DNA of 64,000 nt from Camarhynchus parvulus (GCF_901933205.1 NC_044571.1:56915994-56979993); one strand, 5' to 3'. Shown: positions 24,748-32,943, numbered from the stretch's first letter. Notes: a model not told the origin generated them from the letters alone. Numbers and translations are program-made.

Positions 24748-26178
24748 TCAGGATTCTGGTCCTTCTGGGGTCACCTCGACGCTCTCAAAACTGCCACTGA
24801 TGTCTCCGGCAGCCTCTGGCTCCTCGTTGTCTCCATCGCTGCCGAGCGCTTGCGGGGCCATCTCGACGTAAGCAGATGGTTCTTGGATGGAGACTGGCGA
24901 GAGGGGAGCCAGGACGGCATTGGCAGAGGGCGTCGAGGTTAACCGCTTGATTAGCTGCTTGAGTAAGGTCCAAAGGGCCAGTGAACTGATAGAAACAAGA
25001 ATAATAGTGAAAATAACAAAACCAATATCCTTGATAAGGGAGGCTGCCCAGCCCGAGAGCCCAGAGTCTGGCATCAGATGGAAAAGCCAGTCGGTGGATT
25101 CTTCTTGGAGGTCTGCTACATTTTTCTTGATCTGGTGGATATCCGCCTGGATGTCCGGCGCCCGGGTCTTCAGATCGAAACAACACAGACCCTGGAACTC
25201 CCTGCAGCTGTGGTGGTGTTTCAGCAACAGGAAGTCCAGGGCCGCCCGGTTCTGGAGGACCGCCTGTCTGGTGATTTTCTCCTCCGCTAGGAGGTCCGTA
25301 AGCGCGGCTGATGTCAAATTTGCTTGCTTGGCCGCCCAACATTCAAGCTCGCCCAATTCTCCCAGGGCTTTGGCAACAGCCACCCATGGGAGCAACACCG
25401 ACATTGCGATCCTTTTAGACTTTGGCCAATGTTCAATTTTTGAATCGCAGTCGAGGCCAAATTGTTGAGTCTCTCTCTTAGACCGAATCAGGTGCCCTGT
25501 TTGATTTTCGCCCTGCCAATCGTCAATTTGTGTCATGTTGGGGGCAAACAGCGTCAGCCTGCCCAGGGCACATGGGCCTCCTATCAGCTGAGCAGGAATG
25601 CCCGCCCACGCTCGGTCGCCGCAAATTAAGAATAAATTCATGGGAAGTTTTCGGGAAAAATAATCAAGGGTGGCAGGGGCGGCGACTGTTACGGTGGTTC
25701 CGCACCAGCTCCCGGCCGTAAACTGAGGTTTGGGGCTAGGTAAGTAAGTGACATAAACTGTGTGGGGAAAATCATAGTTTGGGGCGAAGTTAAAACAAAG
25801 AGGGGCTTTGGCGGCGCCGAGTAGTTGGAATTCAAGAGGGGGCTCCCCGAGCCTGCCCTTTGGGAATCGGGACACTTCCCGCTCCCAGGTCACTCGGGGG
25901 CTGGCAGCAGCCCCTGGGGCAACGGCTCGGGGATTTTCCCACCTCTTGAACGCTACTGCCATGGAGGGCGGCAGCTGGTCGATGGGCACGGGGATTCCTA
26001 CCAAACTGGTCCCCAGTGGATTCTCAGCTGCGCCGGAGTCCAGGCAGATGCTGTCCCTGCCGAGGGACCTGGCCATCATTTTCCAGATGTTCTCGTGAGG
26101 GGGTTGGATGGGCCAGGCGTTCCCCGTGGCAAGGCACAGCAGGACGATCCACCATGCAGACATCTTCGGGCTGGGCAT
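24748..26178 (-). CDS. env: Envelope glycoprotein (SU-TM precursor), alpharetrovirus-like TM architecture
   Basis: Intact 476-codon env. I use the ATG at 26,178, eight nt after the likely splice acceptor; a GTG just upstream is not needed, and Met6 is an alternative. Residues 6-21 form a signal peptide. RSKR (232-235) is a furin-type SU/TM cleavage site. TM has an internal hydrophobic segment between Cys244 and Cys280 (probable internal fusion peptide), a helical region with an immunosuppressive-domain-like stretch (about 306-321), a CX6CC motif (Cys325, Cys332, Cys333), a membrane span near 383-404 and a long acidic tail with YVEM (437-440), a possible tyrosine sorting signal. SU is short and has five cysteines, so one could pair with the CX6CC cysteine. 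NxT sites: 214, 225, 287. Internal fusion peptide plus CX6CC is the known alpharetroviral plan, unlike typical betaretroviral Env. Its receptor is unknown. Confidence 0.93.
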   Translation of the reverse strand: MPSPKMSAWWIVLLCLATGNAWPIQPPHENIWKMMARSLGRDSICLDSGAAENPLGTSLVGIPVPIDQLPPSMAVAFKRWENPRAVAPGAAASPRVTWEREVSRFPKGRLGEPPLEFQLLGAAKAPLCFNFAPNYDFPHTVYVTYLPSPKPQFTAGSWCGTTVTVAAPATLDYFSRKLPMNLFLICGDRAWAGIPAQLIGGPCALGRLTLFAPNMTQIDDWQGENQTGHLIRSKRETQQFGLDCDSKIEHWPKSKRIAMSVLLPWVAVAKALGELGELECWAAKQANLTSAALTDLLAEEKITRQAVLQNRAALDFLLLKHHHSCREFQGLCCFDLKTRAPDIQADIHQIKKNVADLQEESTDWLFHLMPDSGLSGWAASLIKDIGFVIFTIILVSISSLALWTLLKQLIKRLTSTPSANAVLAPLSPVSIQEPSAYVEMAPQALGSDGDNEEPEAAGDISGSFESVEVTPEGPES

Positions 26179-26185
26179 CACGATA

Positions 26186-26207
26186 ACTGAAATAGATCAA
26201 AACCAAA
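26186..26207 (-). promoter_or_regulatory. Candidate env splice acceptor (CTATTTCAG)
   Basis: On the minus strand a T-rich stretch leads into CTATTTCAG, with AG at 26,188-26,187 and the exon starting at 26,186. The first env ATG (26,178) is eight nt downstream. It lies in the 78-bp gap between the pol stop and env, as expected for a subgenomic env RNA made by splicing from the leader. Confidence 0.65.
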
Positions 26208-26259
26208 GGCGACCATGAGCAAATCGAAATCCCAGGGGGAAATAACATGAGGAAACTTA

Positions 26260-29200
26260 TCAGAAAGGGGTGGAGGGCTCCCACAGCCACCGCGGAGGCA
26301 GGTTTTCTTCGCACGGGTCTTGTGGCTCCGCGGTGCACTCTGGGGCCTCCGGAATAGGGGGGAGCTCCCGCTTCTTCCGCCGCCAGCTCGCGACCTTGAC
26401 CTGTTTGGGTGTGGCGGCTCGCGTCGGTGCGCGGGGCACGTAAGGGCGAACCCACCGGGAAGGGACCCACTTGGGGCCTGAGGGAGTTGACACGCAAGCG
26501 TATCCTCTCCCCCAGGTCACGAGAGGAAAGGGTCCCTCCTGCCGGTAGGTCTCCGGGTCCCTCACCAGAACCGGAGGCTTCTCCTTCGTGCGCAGGCTGT
26601 CGTGCCCCCCAAAGTGCCTCACAATGGGAGGCTCTAGATGTTCAAATGAACAATTTAGAAAATTTAGGGTGTACAAAGCTCGCGACAACTGGATGTGGGG
26701 CGACTCCATCTTCATAGCCGGGGTCAGATGACTAAGGACCCTCTTAAGGCTCTGATGGGACCGCTCCACCACGGCTTGTCCCGTAGGGGAATAGGGGATG
26801 CCGGTCTTATGGCCTATTCCCCACCTCTGCAGGAAGTCGCGGAGCTCCCTGGAAACATAAGCCGGGCCGTTATCAGTTTTAATTTCTTTGGGGATGCCCA
26901 GCACGGAGAAAGCCTGGAGCAGATGTTTCTGGACATCCAGAGCTCTCTCCCCTGTGTGGGCAGAGGCAAAGTTGGCACCGGAAAACGTGTCCACGGACAC
27001 GTGGACGTACTTGAGGCGGCCGAATGATGGAATTTTGGTGACGTCTGTCTGCCACACCTCACAGCTCGCGAGGCCCCTCGGGTTAGCACCAGCAGGCAGA
27101 GATGGAGGCTGACTCTGCTGGCACTGGGGGCATGTAGCCACAATGGCCTTGGCCTGGTCGCGCGTTAGGTGGAACTGGCGAACCAAGCCAGGCGCATTCT
27201 GATGGAACAGCTGGTGGCTGAGCTTTGCTTGCTCGAACACTTGTGGGAGCGGAGCCCATGACGCGCCACACGCCAGGAACTCCTCGGGGTCCACGCAGTC
27301 GTTCCCCGCCAAGGCATCGGCCCGGCGGTTCCCTTCCGCAATGTACCCGGGCAGGTCGGTGTGAGACCTCGTGTGCATCACATAGTACGGTTGCTTCCTC
27401 TGGGAGATGGACTGAACAAGTTTTGAAAGCAACCTGTACAAAGCCGAATTTTGAACTTCTTGGAGAACGGAATTCTCTGCCCGCGCGACTACACCTGCAA
27501 CATAGGCCGAATCAGTTACCAAATTAAATGGCTGGTCCTGGAACTTTTCGAATGCCCTGACGACTGCGGCCAACTCAGCGACTTGAGGGGAACCCTCAAC
27601 TCTTTCAACTTCCTTCTCCCAACACTGAGTTTGGGGATCCCTCCAGGTAAGAGCAGACTTTGCGAGTCTGTCCTCCTTGTGGGATCCCCCGGACGCGTCT
27701 GTGAAAACAGTCAGGGCCTCCAGGGGCTTCCGGCTAAGCAGCCTTTTGGTAGATAATTTGAATTGCAGACCGACGTTGAACAGCGGGTGAGAGGGCCGCG
27801 CAACGTCGATCTGCCCGGTGTAGTCTGCGAGTGCGAATTGGAGGACTTCGCTCTCCATAAGAAGTTCATTTAGCATTTTGGACTGGAACTTGCCTGATTT
27901 TAATTCAATTGGTAAGTGAATGCACATGAAGTCTTCACCTGCCAACTCCCTGATCCGGAAGCGAGCTTTCCGGATCAGTTCTGCCACCAGCTCATGTGGC
28001 TGAGTGATCCTCTTGGACCTGTGGCAGCTGAGGAACACCCACTCTATGATTAAGAGGGGGTCGCCAGCGCCCTGGTCCTTGCCCCGACCCTTCGGTGGAA
28101 TGCGGGACTGGTCCCATTGATAGATGAGACCGTGGAGGTGTGGCAGTCGGCCTAATACGATAAATTTGAACGGCAGGTCCAGATCATAGCGATGGGCCTG
28201 CCGAGCCTCAAGTAGTCCCGAAATTCTTTCCAGCGCTGCCCTGGCCTCTGGGGTAAGGTCCCTAGGCGAACTGAGCGCCTCCCCCCCTTCAAGTAATTTG
28301 AAGAGGGGGGCTAGGTCTTCGGTGGTGATACCCAGCCAGGGCCTTACCCAATTCAAAGCCCCACACAGTTGGTGGGCGTCCGCCAAAGTTTCCACTTTTA
28401 GGTGGATGGCCAATTTTTGCGGCACAATGGTCCGCTTAGTGATCTCAAGGCCCAGATATTTCCAGGGCGGCATCTTTTGAATTTTGTCTTCCGCGAGCTC
28501 GAATCCTGCGGAGATTAGGCAATTGCTGACACGGGAGAGCACGTGTGCCAGCTGGTCGTCGTCGCGTGCGCAGACCAGCACGTCATCCATGTAGTGGTGG
28601 ATGATGACGTCGCTGTAGGTCTCGCGGATGGGCGCGAGGAGGGCGGCAACGTACCATTGGCAAATAACAGGGGAGTTCTTCATTCCCTGAGGAAGAACTC
28701 GCCAATGGTAGCGCTTACCGGGAGCTTGTTGGTTTATAGATGGCACTGTAAAGGCAAAACGTGGCGCGTCATCAGGGTGAAGGGGAATTTGAAAGAAGCA
28801 ATCTTTGATGTCGATAATGGCCAGATTCCAATTTCGGGGGAGCATCGTAGGGGAGGGCATCCCTGGCTGGAGGACACCCATATCTTCTATAACTGCATTA
28901 ATTTGGCGCAGGTCGTGCAAGACCCTCCACTTGCCTGATGACTTTCGGATCACGAACACTGGGGAGTTCCACGGTGACGTGGTCTCCACCAGGTTCCCCT
29001 TGTGGAGCTGCTCCTGCACGAGCTGGTTGAGCGCTTGTAATTTTTGCTTATTCAGCGGCCACTGCTTCACCTGGACTGGAACATCAGATCGCCAATTGAG
29101 CTTCCAGGTGACGCGCTCCTCAGCAACCGCTACCCGAAAAACCGGGTGAGGAGCCGGGAGGTCAATTTTGGCTCCCCATTGCTCGAGGGTGTCTCTCCCC

Positions 29201-30156
29201 CAGAGAGGCTCGCTGTAATTCAAAACGAATGGGCGTACTCGTGCCAATTGCCCATCCGGCCCCGTAATTTTCACGAAGCTCCTGCTTTGACGTGCCAATT
29301 GGGAACCCCCAACACCTTGAATGTGGCCATCCACGTTTTGGAGCTCCCAGTGTGACGGCCATTCCCGAGCGGGAATGATCGTCACGTCCGCCCCCGTGTC
29401 TAGCATCCCCCTGATGTTAATTGTGTCCCCCCCCTGTGCCAGACTGCACTCAAGCCGAGGCTTGGCAGCCCCCAGCTTCTGTGCCCAGGCCACGGTGTGT
29501 GTTTTGTGCAACTCCTCCTCCCTCCGCAGACGACGGCGGGGGAGGCCAGAGCGCTGACCTGGGCAGTCTGGGTCCCAGTCACCGACCACGATGTCATCAA
29601 TGGCCGGGACTGGGATGGCTTGAGCAATGATTGTTCCTTTGGGGAGGAACATTGGTGGATGTAGACACCCCACAGCGACCTCGAACCGGTGCTGGTCTGA
29701 GGACACCAAGGCCGGGAAAACCTGCAAATCCCGTGGCGTGAACTTGGTGTCCCCCACGACGACATATTGGTGATCCAGCCGGCTCCAGGTTCCCGCGGCG
29801 TTGGGGCGCACTGACAGGAAACGCAAACGGTCATCCTGCAGACGAAGGTCCTCCACTGTCTCTAACCTGTAAGGTGACGCGAAACAATGTGTGGTTAGGA
29901 CAGGTTCTGGTGAGGGAGATGGAGCCACGCAACCGAGGCAAGCCGTCTCTCCAAAGGTCAAAATCGGCGGTAGGTCAAGACTGGAAAAGTCAATTGTCAG
30001 TCCGGAGTTAGACATTGCATGACTTCCCCCCGATGGTATGGGGGGTGCTGGCGGCGGGCTTCCTCCCTGCTCCTCCCCTCCCCTGCGTCGGAATGGTGTT
30101 AAATGCCCACCCTTAATTTTGTCATCGCGCAGGGGCGGGCTGCGCTCCCCCTCTAG
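26260..30156 (-). CDS. pol: Pro-Pol polyprotein: protease, reverse transcriptase, RNase H, integrase
   Basis: One open frame of 1,298 codons after the shift (1,251 from the ATG at 30,015; numbering below uses that ATG). Residues about 45-140 may be a degenerate dUTPase-like module (PKGTIIAQAIPVP resembles the end of that fold). Protease: DTG at 206-208, flap GVGG at 234-237, C-terminal GRD at 273-275. Reverse transcriptase: catalytic Asp402, LPQG at 441-444, YMDD at 475-478. RNase H: Asp773, Glu814, Asp835, Asp900. Integrase: His934, His938, Cys962, Cys965 zinc site and D,D-35-E (Asp991, Asp1048, Glu1084), with a Trp-rich C-terminal part near 1,180-1,192. All catalytic residues are present and no stop interrupts the frame. 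The proteins would mature proteins, copy viral RNA to DNA and integrate it. Known betaretroviruses put pro in its own frame; here pro and pol are fused. Confidence 0.96.
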   Translation of the reverse strand, partial: LEGERSPPLRDDKIKGGHLTPFRRRGGEEQGGSPPPAPPIPSGGSHAMSNSGLTIDFSSLDLPPILTFGETACLGCVAPSPSPEPVLTTHCFASPYRLETVEDLRLQDDRLRFLSVRPNAAGTWSRLDHQYVVVGDTKFTPRDLQVFPALVSSDQHRFEVAVGCLHPPMFLPKGTIIAQAIPVPAIDDIVVGDWDPDCPGQRSGLPRRRLRREEELHKTHTVAWAQKLGAAKPRLECSLAQGGDTINIRGMLDTGADVTIIPAREWPSHWELQNVDGHIQGVGGSQLARQSRSFVKITGPDGQLARVRPFVLNYSEPLWGRDTLEQWGAKIDLPAPHPVFRVAVAEERVTWKLNWRSDVPVQVKQWPLNKQKLQALNQLVQEQLHKGNLVETTSPWNSPVFVIRKSSGKWRVLHDLRQINAVIEDMGVLQPGMPSPTMLPRNWNLAIIDIKDCFFQIPLHPDDAPRFAFTVPSINQQAPGKRYHWRVLPQGMKNSPVICQWYVAALLAPIRETYSDVIIHHYMDDVLVCARDDDQLAHVLSRVSNCLISAGFELAEDKIQKMPPWKYLGLEITKRTIVPQKLAIHLKVETLADAHQLCGALNWVRPWLGITTEDLAPLFKLLEGGEALSSPRDLTPEARAALERISGLLEARQAHRYDLDLPFKFIVLGRLPHLHGLIYQWDQSRIPPKGRGKDQGAGDPLLIIEWVFLSCHRSKRITQPHELVAELIRKARFRIRELAGEDFMCIHLPIELKSGKFQSKMLNELLMESEVLQFALADYTGQIDVARPSHPLFNVGLQFKLSTKRLLSRKPLEALTVFTDASGGSHKEDRLAKSALTWRDPQTQCWEKEVERVEGSPQVAELAAVVRAFEKFQDQPFNLVTDSAYVAGVVARAENSVLQEVQNSALYRLLSKLVQSISQRKQPYYVMHTRSHTDLPGYIAEGNRRADALAGNDCVDPEEFLACGASWAPLPQVFEQAKLSHQLFHQNAPGLVRQFHLTRDQAKAIVATCPQCQQSQPPSLPAGANPRGLASCEVWQTDVTKIPSFGRLKYVHVSVDTFSGANFASAHTGERALDVQKHLLQAFSVLGIPKEIKTDNGPAYVSRELRDFLQRWGIGHKTGIPYSPTGQAVVERSHQSLKRVLSHLTPAMKMESPHIQLSRALYTLNFLNCSFEHLEPPIVRHFGGHDSLRTKEKPPVLVRDPETYRQEGPFPLVTWGRGYACVSTPSGPKWVPSRWVRPYVPRAPTRAATPKQVKVASWRRKKRELPPIPEAPECTAEPQDPCEENLPPRWLWEPSTPF
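30106..30145 (-). promoter_or_regulatory. Predicted H-type pseudoknot stimulating the frameshift
   Basis: Ten nt after the slip site, GCGCAG (30,145-30,140) pairs perfectly with CTGCGC (30,132-30,127). The seven-base loop between them, CCCGCCC (30,139-30,133), is complementary to GGGTGGG at 30,112-30,106, with one G-U pair. That is the layout of a frameshift-stimulating pseudoknot. Not all seven stem-2 pairs can form together with stem 1, because the loops need some free bases. Confidence 0.7.
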
Positions 30157-31178
30157 TTTTTTTGGGAACCAGAGGGGGCCCCCTTGGCAGAACTGCCCAA
30201 CTCGTGCTCCCTACGAAACTGATAAAATGCTTTGCGCAGGGGGCAGTCGGGCATCCAGTGCCCCTCCTTGGAGCAAAGGTGGCAATGCCCCCTCTGCTGT
30301 CTTGGCGTGCCGGGTCCCTGACTGGCGGCCACATCAATGGGGTCCTCGGGGTTGTACATGAAGACCTCTGGCCCCTCCGCTACTGAAACTCGCTTCCCCG
30401 CACTCGGAGTCTTCACCGCGGTGGTCTGGCTGAGCGCGGGCACCTTCCTCGCACAAACCAGGAGCATTTGTTTTAAAGTTGGTGCAGGCTGCAACGGAAG
30501 GCTGAGAATGGCTGCCTTACAGGCAGCGTTAGCATTGGAGGCGGCAATGGCAGCCACCATCTCCTGCCTTGTCCCCTCCGAGACGTTTTCGAACCTCGCT
30601 GCGGCTTGTAGCTGCATCACGAAGTCGTCAAACGACTCTTCAGGGCCCTGTTGTAACAAAAAGACAGGGGTTTGAGGAACACCAACAAGTACCTTGAAAA
30701 ATTCTTGGGCCCCCGCCTGTGTCGATTTTTCAAGAGCTTCAGATGGTATTAGCTCTGCTGCCTGCTGCCCTTTCTCCCAATCTCCTAACCCACAGAGGTG
30801 TTCGACGGTTAGGAGATTCCGGTTGACATCCCTGGAGATGTTTGGCTGGGCCAAAATCTCCGGGAGCAGGTCAGCCACCGCTTGCCTCCATCCTTCTTCC
30901 CACCGGGAAAACTGAGACTCGTTTAGTAAGCTTGAGAAAATCTGTCTCACGTCACAAGGGACGAGTTCGTTTTCCCGGAGGGTAGCATTCAGGAGACCTT
31001 TGAAATATTCGCTGGCAGACCCAAACTCCTTTTGGGTCTTGCACAGCTCACGAATGACTGCCCTTGAAACTGGGGTCCACCAGATGTCCCACCTCCCCCC
31101 TTGCCGCCGGTGAAAGGTCACCGGGGCTGCCGTGATCGAATCAGGCACATCAGGCTCCGAATTTCCCACGCTCCCCCC
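30153..31178 (-). CDS. gag: Gag, C-terminal part: capsid and nucleocapsid (in -1 frame relative to matrix)
   Basis: Continuation of Gag; start given as the first -1-frame codon at the G run, since no ATG begins this part. Capsid carries a clear major homology region (residues about 177-197 of this segment, QGPEESFDDF onward). Nucleocapsid has one CCHC zinc knuckle with exact C-x2-C-x4-H-x4-C spacing (Cys299, Cys302, His307, Cys312). Most alpha-, beta- and lentiviral nucleocapsids carry two knuckles, so one is unusual for a class II element. The frame ends Gln-Lys-Asn-stop at 30,153, and the last codons form the A AAA AAC slippery site for pro-pol. It is otherwise uninterrupted. Confidence 0.9.
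   Translation of the reverse strand, partial: GGSVGNSEPDVPDSITAAPVTFHRRQGGRWDIWWTPVSRAVIRELCKTQKEFGSASEYFKGLLNATLRENELVPCDVRQIFSSLLNESQFSRWEEGWRQAVADLLPEILAQPNISRDVNRNLLTVEHLCGLGDWEKGQQAAELIPSEALEKSTQAGAQEFFKVLVGVPQTPVFLLQQGPEESFDDFVMQLQAAARFENVSEGTRQEMVAAIAASNANAACKAAILSLPLQPAPTLKQMLLVCARKVPALSQTTAVKTPSAGKRVSVAEGPEVFMYNPEDPIDVAASQGPGTPRQQRGHCHLCSKEGHWMPDCPLRKAFYQFRREHELGSSAKGAPSGSQKN
30156..30162 (-). promoter_or_regulatory. Programmed -1 frameshift site (A AAA AAC) at the gag/pro junction
   Basis: The heptamer AAAAAAC lies in the gag frame as A AAA AAC directly before the gag TAG. This is a canonical X XXY YYZ slip site of the kind known in betaretroviruses. Moving to the -1 frame gives a frame open from here through 47 codons to the first pro ATG (30,015) and on to the pol stop, so Gag-Pro-Pol needs only this one shift. 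Confidence 0.93.
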
Positions 31179-32197
31179 CTCCGCCCCCAGAACGGCCAAG
31201 ATGGCGGATCGTGGGAAACGGAAGTGGAGGCGTGGGAACCGGAACCCGGTGGGAGGAGCTGGGAGGTCACGGAAGACGGAGGTGGTGCCAGGTGGTAAGG
31301 CGGAGCGGCAGGCGGAACCACAGGCGGGGCTGAAGGAGGGGCAACGGAAGGGGTGGACCAGGGGGAGGAGGTATAGGTGGGCGGGTCTTCAGGGAGGAAG
31401 GGGTTGGGAAGCGGGAGGAAGGGGTTGGGCGATGGTCGGCCCGAGGGAAACTGGGAAAGGGAGTCCCGCCACGGTGCCTCGTGGTCCCCGCCATCTTGTG
31501 CTCCATAGGAGCCATCTTGTGTGGGGACCACGAAGCGAACTTTAGAGCTTAACTTGGGGGATTTTAAAACTTGGAAACGGGGGTTCGGGGAAGGCGAGGG
31601 ACAGGGAGAGGCTGCCAGCGATCCGGCCGATGATCGCCGGCAGTGGGGGGATTGGGAAGCCTGAGACGGGCCCTCCGATGGATCGGGAGGCCGTCTGTGG
31701 TTCGGGGCTGCCCGCCTCAGGATCCCGGTGCTTTTGGGAATAGCGGGAGAGGGCTGAGGGGTAGGAGCACTTGAAGGGACAGAAACCGGGGGAACAACAG
31801 AACTCTCATCCGAACTTTTAACTGAGGCGCGCCTTTTGATGGAACGCTGCCGGGCGACTGGAGCCCCGGCAGCAGCTGCGTGTCCTCCCCGCTCTTTGGT
31901 CTGCTTGATTTTCAACGCAGCGACAACCTGCGCCACCCAATGCAGGTGTCGTGCCAATTTTAACCTTTTAGTGATGTCTATCTCCTCCGAGCGGGCCAGA
32001 TTAGATAATTTACGTAGGACCTCTTCCCAAAAGCGGAGGTCCTTGCATTGCTCGGGGGAGAAGTTTTTGAACTGGGAGGAGACCCAGCGAATCAGGCTTT
32101 TGATCTCCCGTTCCTTGAACGGGAGATCTGCACCGTACAAAAACGCGAAACAAAGATGAACGGACTCACGCTGGGAGGTCGACAACCGCGCGCCCAT
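31118..32197 (-). CDS. gag: Gag, N-terminal part: matrix and proline-rich region (359 aa, frame lost before capsid)
   Basis: Start of the Gag structural polyprotein, which drives particle assembly at the membrane. The ATG at 32,197 is in an ideal Kozak context (ACCATGG) and is the first ATG of the predicted transcript. The protein begins MGARLS, a fit to the N-myristoylation consensus (Gly2, Ser6). Residues 1-110 look like a basic helical matrix domain; residues 130-330 are rich in Pro and Ser and include PPTY (272-275), a PPxY-type late-budding motif that recruits Nedd4-family ligases in known retroviruses. The capsid part does not follow in this frame: after a run of seven Gs (31,173-31,179) the frame continues about 19 codons to a TGA, while capsid continues in the -1 frame. 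I read this as one gag gene with a one-base deletion, but an assembly error or a genuine slip site is possible. Confidence 0.9.
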   Translation of the reverse strand: MGARLSTSQRESVHLCFAFLYGADLPFKEREIKSLIRWVSSQFKNFSPEQCKDLRFWEEVLRKLSNLARSEEIDITKRLKLARHLHWVAQVVAALKIKQTKERGGHAAAAGAPVARQRSIKRRASVKSSDESSVVPPVSVPSSAPTPQPSPAIPKSTGILRRAAPNHRRPPDPSEGPSQASQSPHCRRSSAGSLAASPCPSPSPNPRFQVLKSPKLSSKVRFVVPTQDGSYGAQDGGDHEAPWRDSLSQFPSGRPSPNPFLPLPNPFLPEDPPTYTSSPWSTPSVAPPSAPPVVPPAAPPYHLAPPPSSVTSQLLPPGSGSHASTSVSHDPPSWPFWGRRGGAWEIRSLMCLIRSRQPR

Positions 32198-32925
32198 GGT
32201 CTGGTGTTAAAGACCTCCCAACCTTCCCGACTTGTCACAAATAAAATCCGGAAGGGGAGTAGAAAACCGCAAACACAAAGGGGTAGGGAAGACTGCACGC
32301 TCTACCGGCGCCACCCGGAGAGCTGCAGCAACGTAACAGGATTACGAGGGAGCCGCCCCCTGCCCGCCGCGCAGAGAACCAGTTCTCCCTCCCTCCCTCA
32401 GGAGCTCGGGGATTCCCCGCTAAGCGGACAGAAAGCAAGCTCAAAGGAAAACACAGGCACTGAGCAAAAACCGAATAGGGGAACTCCTGCGCCGGCCCCT
32501 CCAATCGCCTCGCCGATGAAGCGCGGCTACTCGCGAAAGCCCTTGTCCCCCTAACACACCCCGGGTCCTCCCCGATGAAGCGCGGCTCGCGACCCAGGGG
32601 GATCAGGGGCACCCCGAGCCCTCACGGAAGCCCCAATCGCGGCTCAGGGGGGGCTCTAAAAACGGAGGGGAGTAAGGAGCTTACCACTCCGACGCAGGAG
32701 GGGAAGGGGAAGCTGACAAGCCGGTCTCCACTGGGACGACGCTTCGGGGCGCCGAAGGGTCGTCGTCGTCCGGATCTCTGCGGAGCGGCAGCTGAGTGCC
32801 CCAGCTGCCTGCTCGACGCAGAGTGCTGCCGCGCCCACGCGGATTTGTAATCCAAGCAACACGGGAGCTAGGCGGATCCTGAAGTCCGTGTCCGGCGCTG
32901 GATCAGGAACAGTCCGCTTTTTCTC
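32198..32925 (-). other. Proviral leader between primer site and gag
   Basis: About 730 nt of GC-rich untranslated leader. I found no ATG in the sense direction here or in the LTR R-U5 upstream. It holds a candidate major splice donor (32,684), two copies of a 16-bp direct repeat (32,513-32,528 and 32,572-32,587) each followed shortly by TCGCGA, and polypyrimidine/polypurine stretches. Packaging and dimerisation signals usually lie in this part of a retrovirus, but none can be assigned with certainty. Confidence 0.85.
32680..32688 (-). promoter_or_regulatory. Candidate major splice donor (GTG/GTAAGC)
   Basis: The best donor-like sequence in the leader on the minus strand, with GT at 32,684-32,683. 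It lies about 265 nt after the 5' LTR and upstream of gag, where retroviral donors for env RNA are normally found. The exon side (GTG) is not the ideal AG, so the call is tentative. Confidence 0.45.
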
Positions 32926-32943
32926 GCCCCACGTTGGGCGCCA
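32926..32943 (-). other. Primer binding site, tRNA-Lys1,2 type
   Basis: The minus-strand sequence TGGCGCCCAACGTGGGGC is an 18-base match to the known Lys1,2 primer site used by Mason-Pfizer-type betaretroviruses and some class II ERVs. It begins five bases (GTTGC) after the end of the 5' LTR, a slightly longer spacer than usual. The host tRNA 3' end would pair here to start minus-strand DNA synthesis. Confidence 0.95.

Noticed and set aside
24887..25468. 193-codon plus-strand frame opposite env
   Set aside because: An antisense retroviral gene was considered, but the frame has no recognisable features and is expected by chance opposite a GC-rich conserved frame.
26179..26181. GTG as env start one codon before the ATG
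   Set aside because: The ATG at 26,178 is adjacent and is the first ATG after the likely splice acceptor.
31179..31199. TTG as an independent start of the capsid frame
   Set aside because: No ATG context; the segment is the continuation of gag after a frame change, not a separate gene.
32048..32554. 168-codon plus-strand frame opposite leader and gag start
   Set aside because: Low-complexity, antisense to untranslated leader, no promoter or domain.
32235..32612. 125-codon sense frame in the leader
   Set aside because: It begins at a GTG, and the whole leader lacks ATG, so an upstream protein is unlikely.
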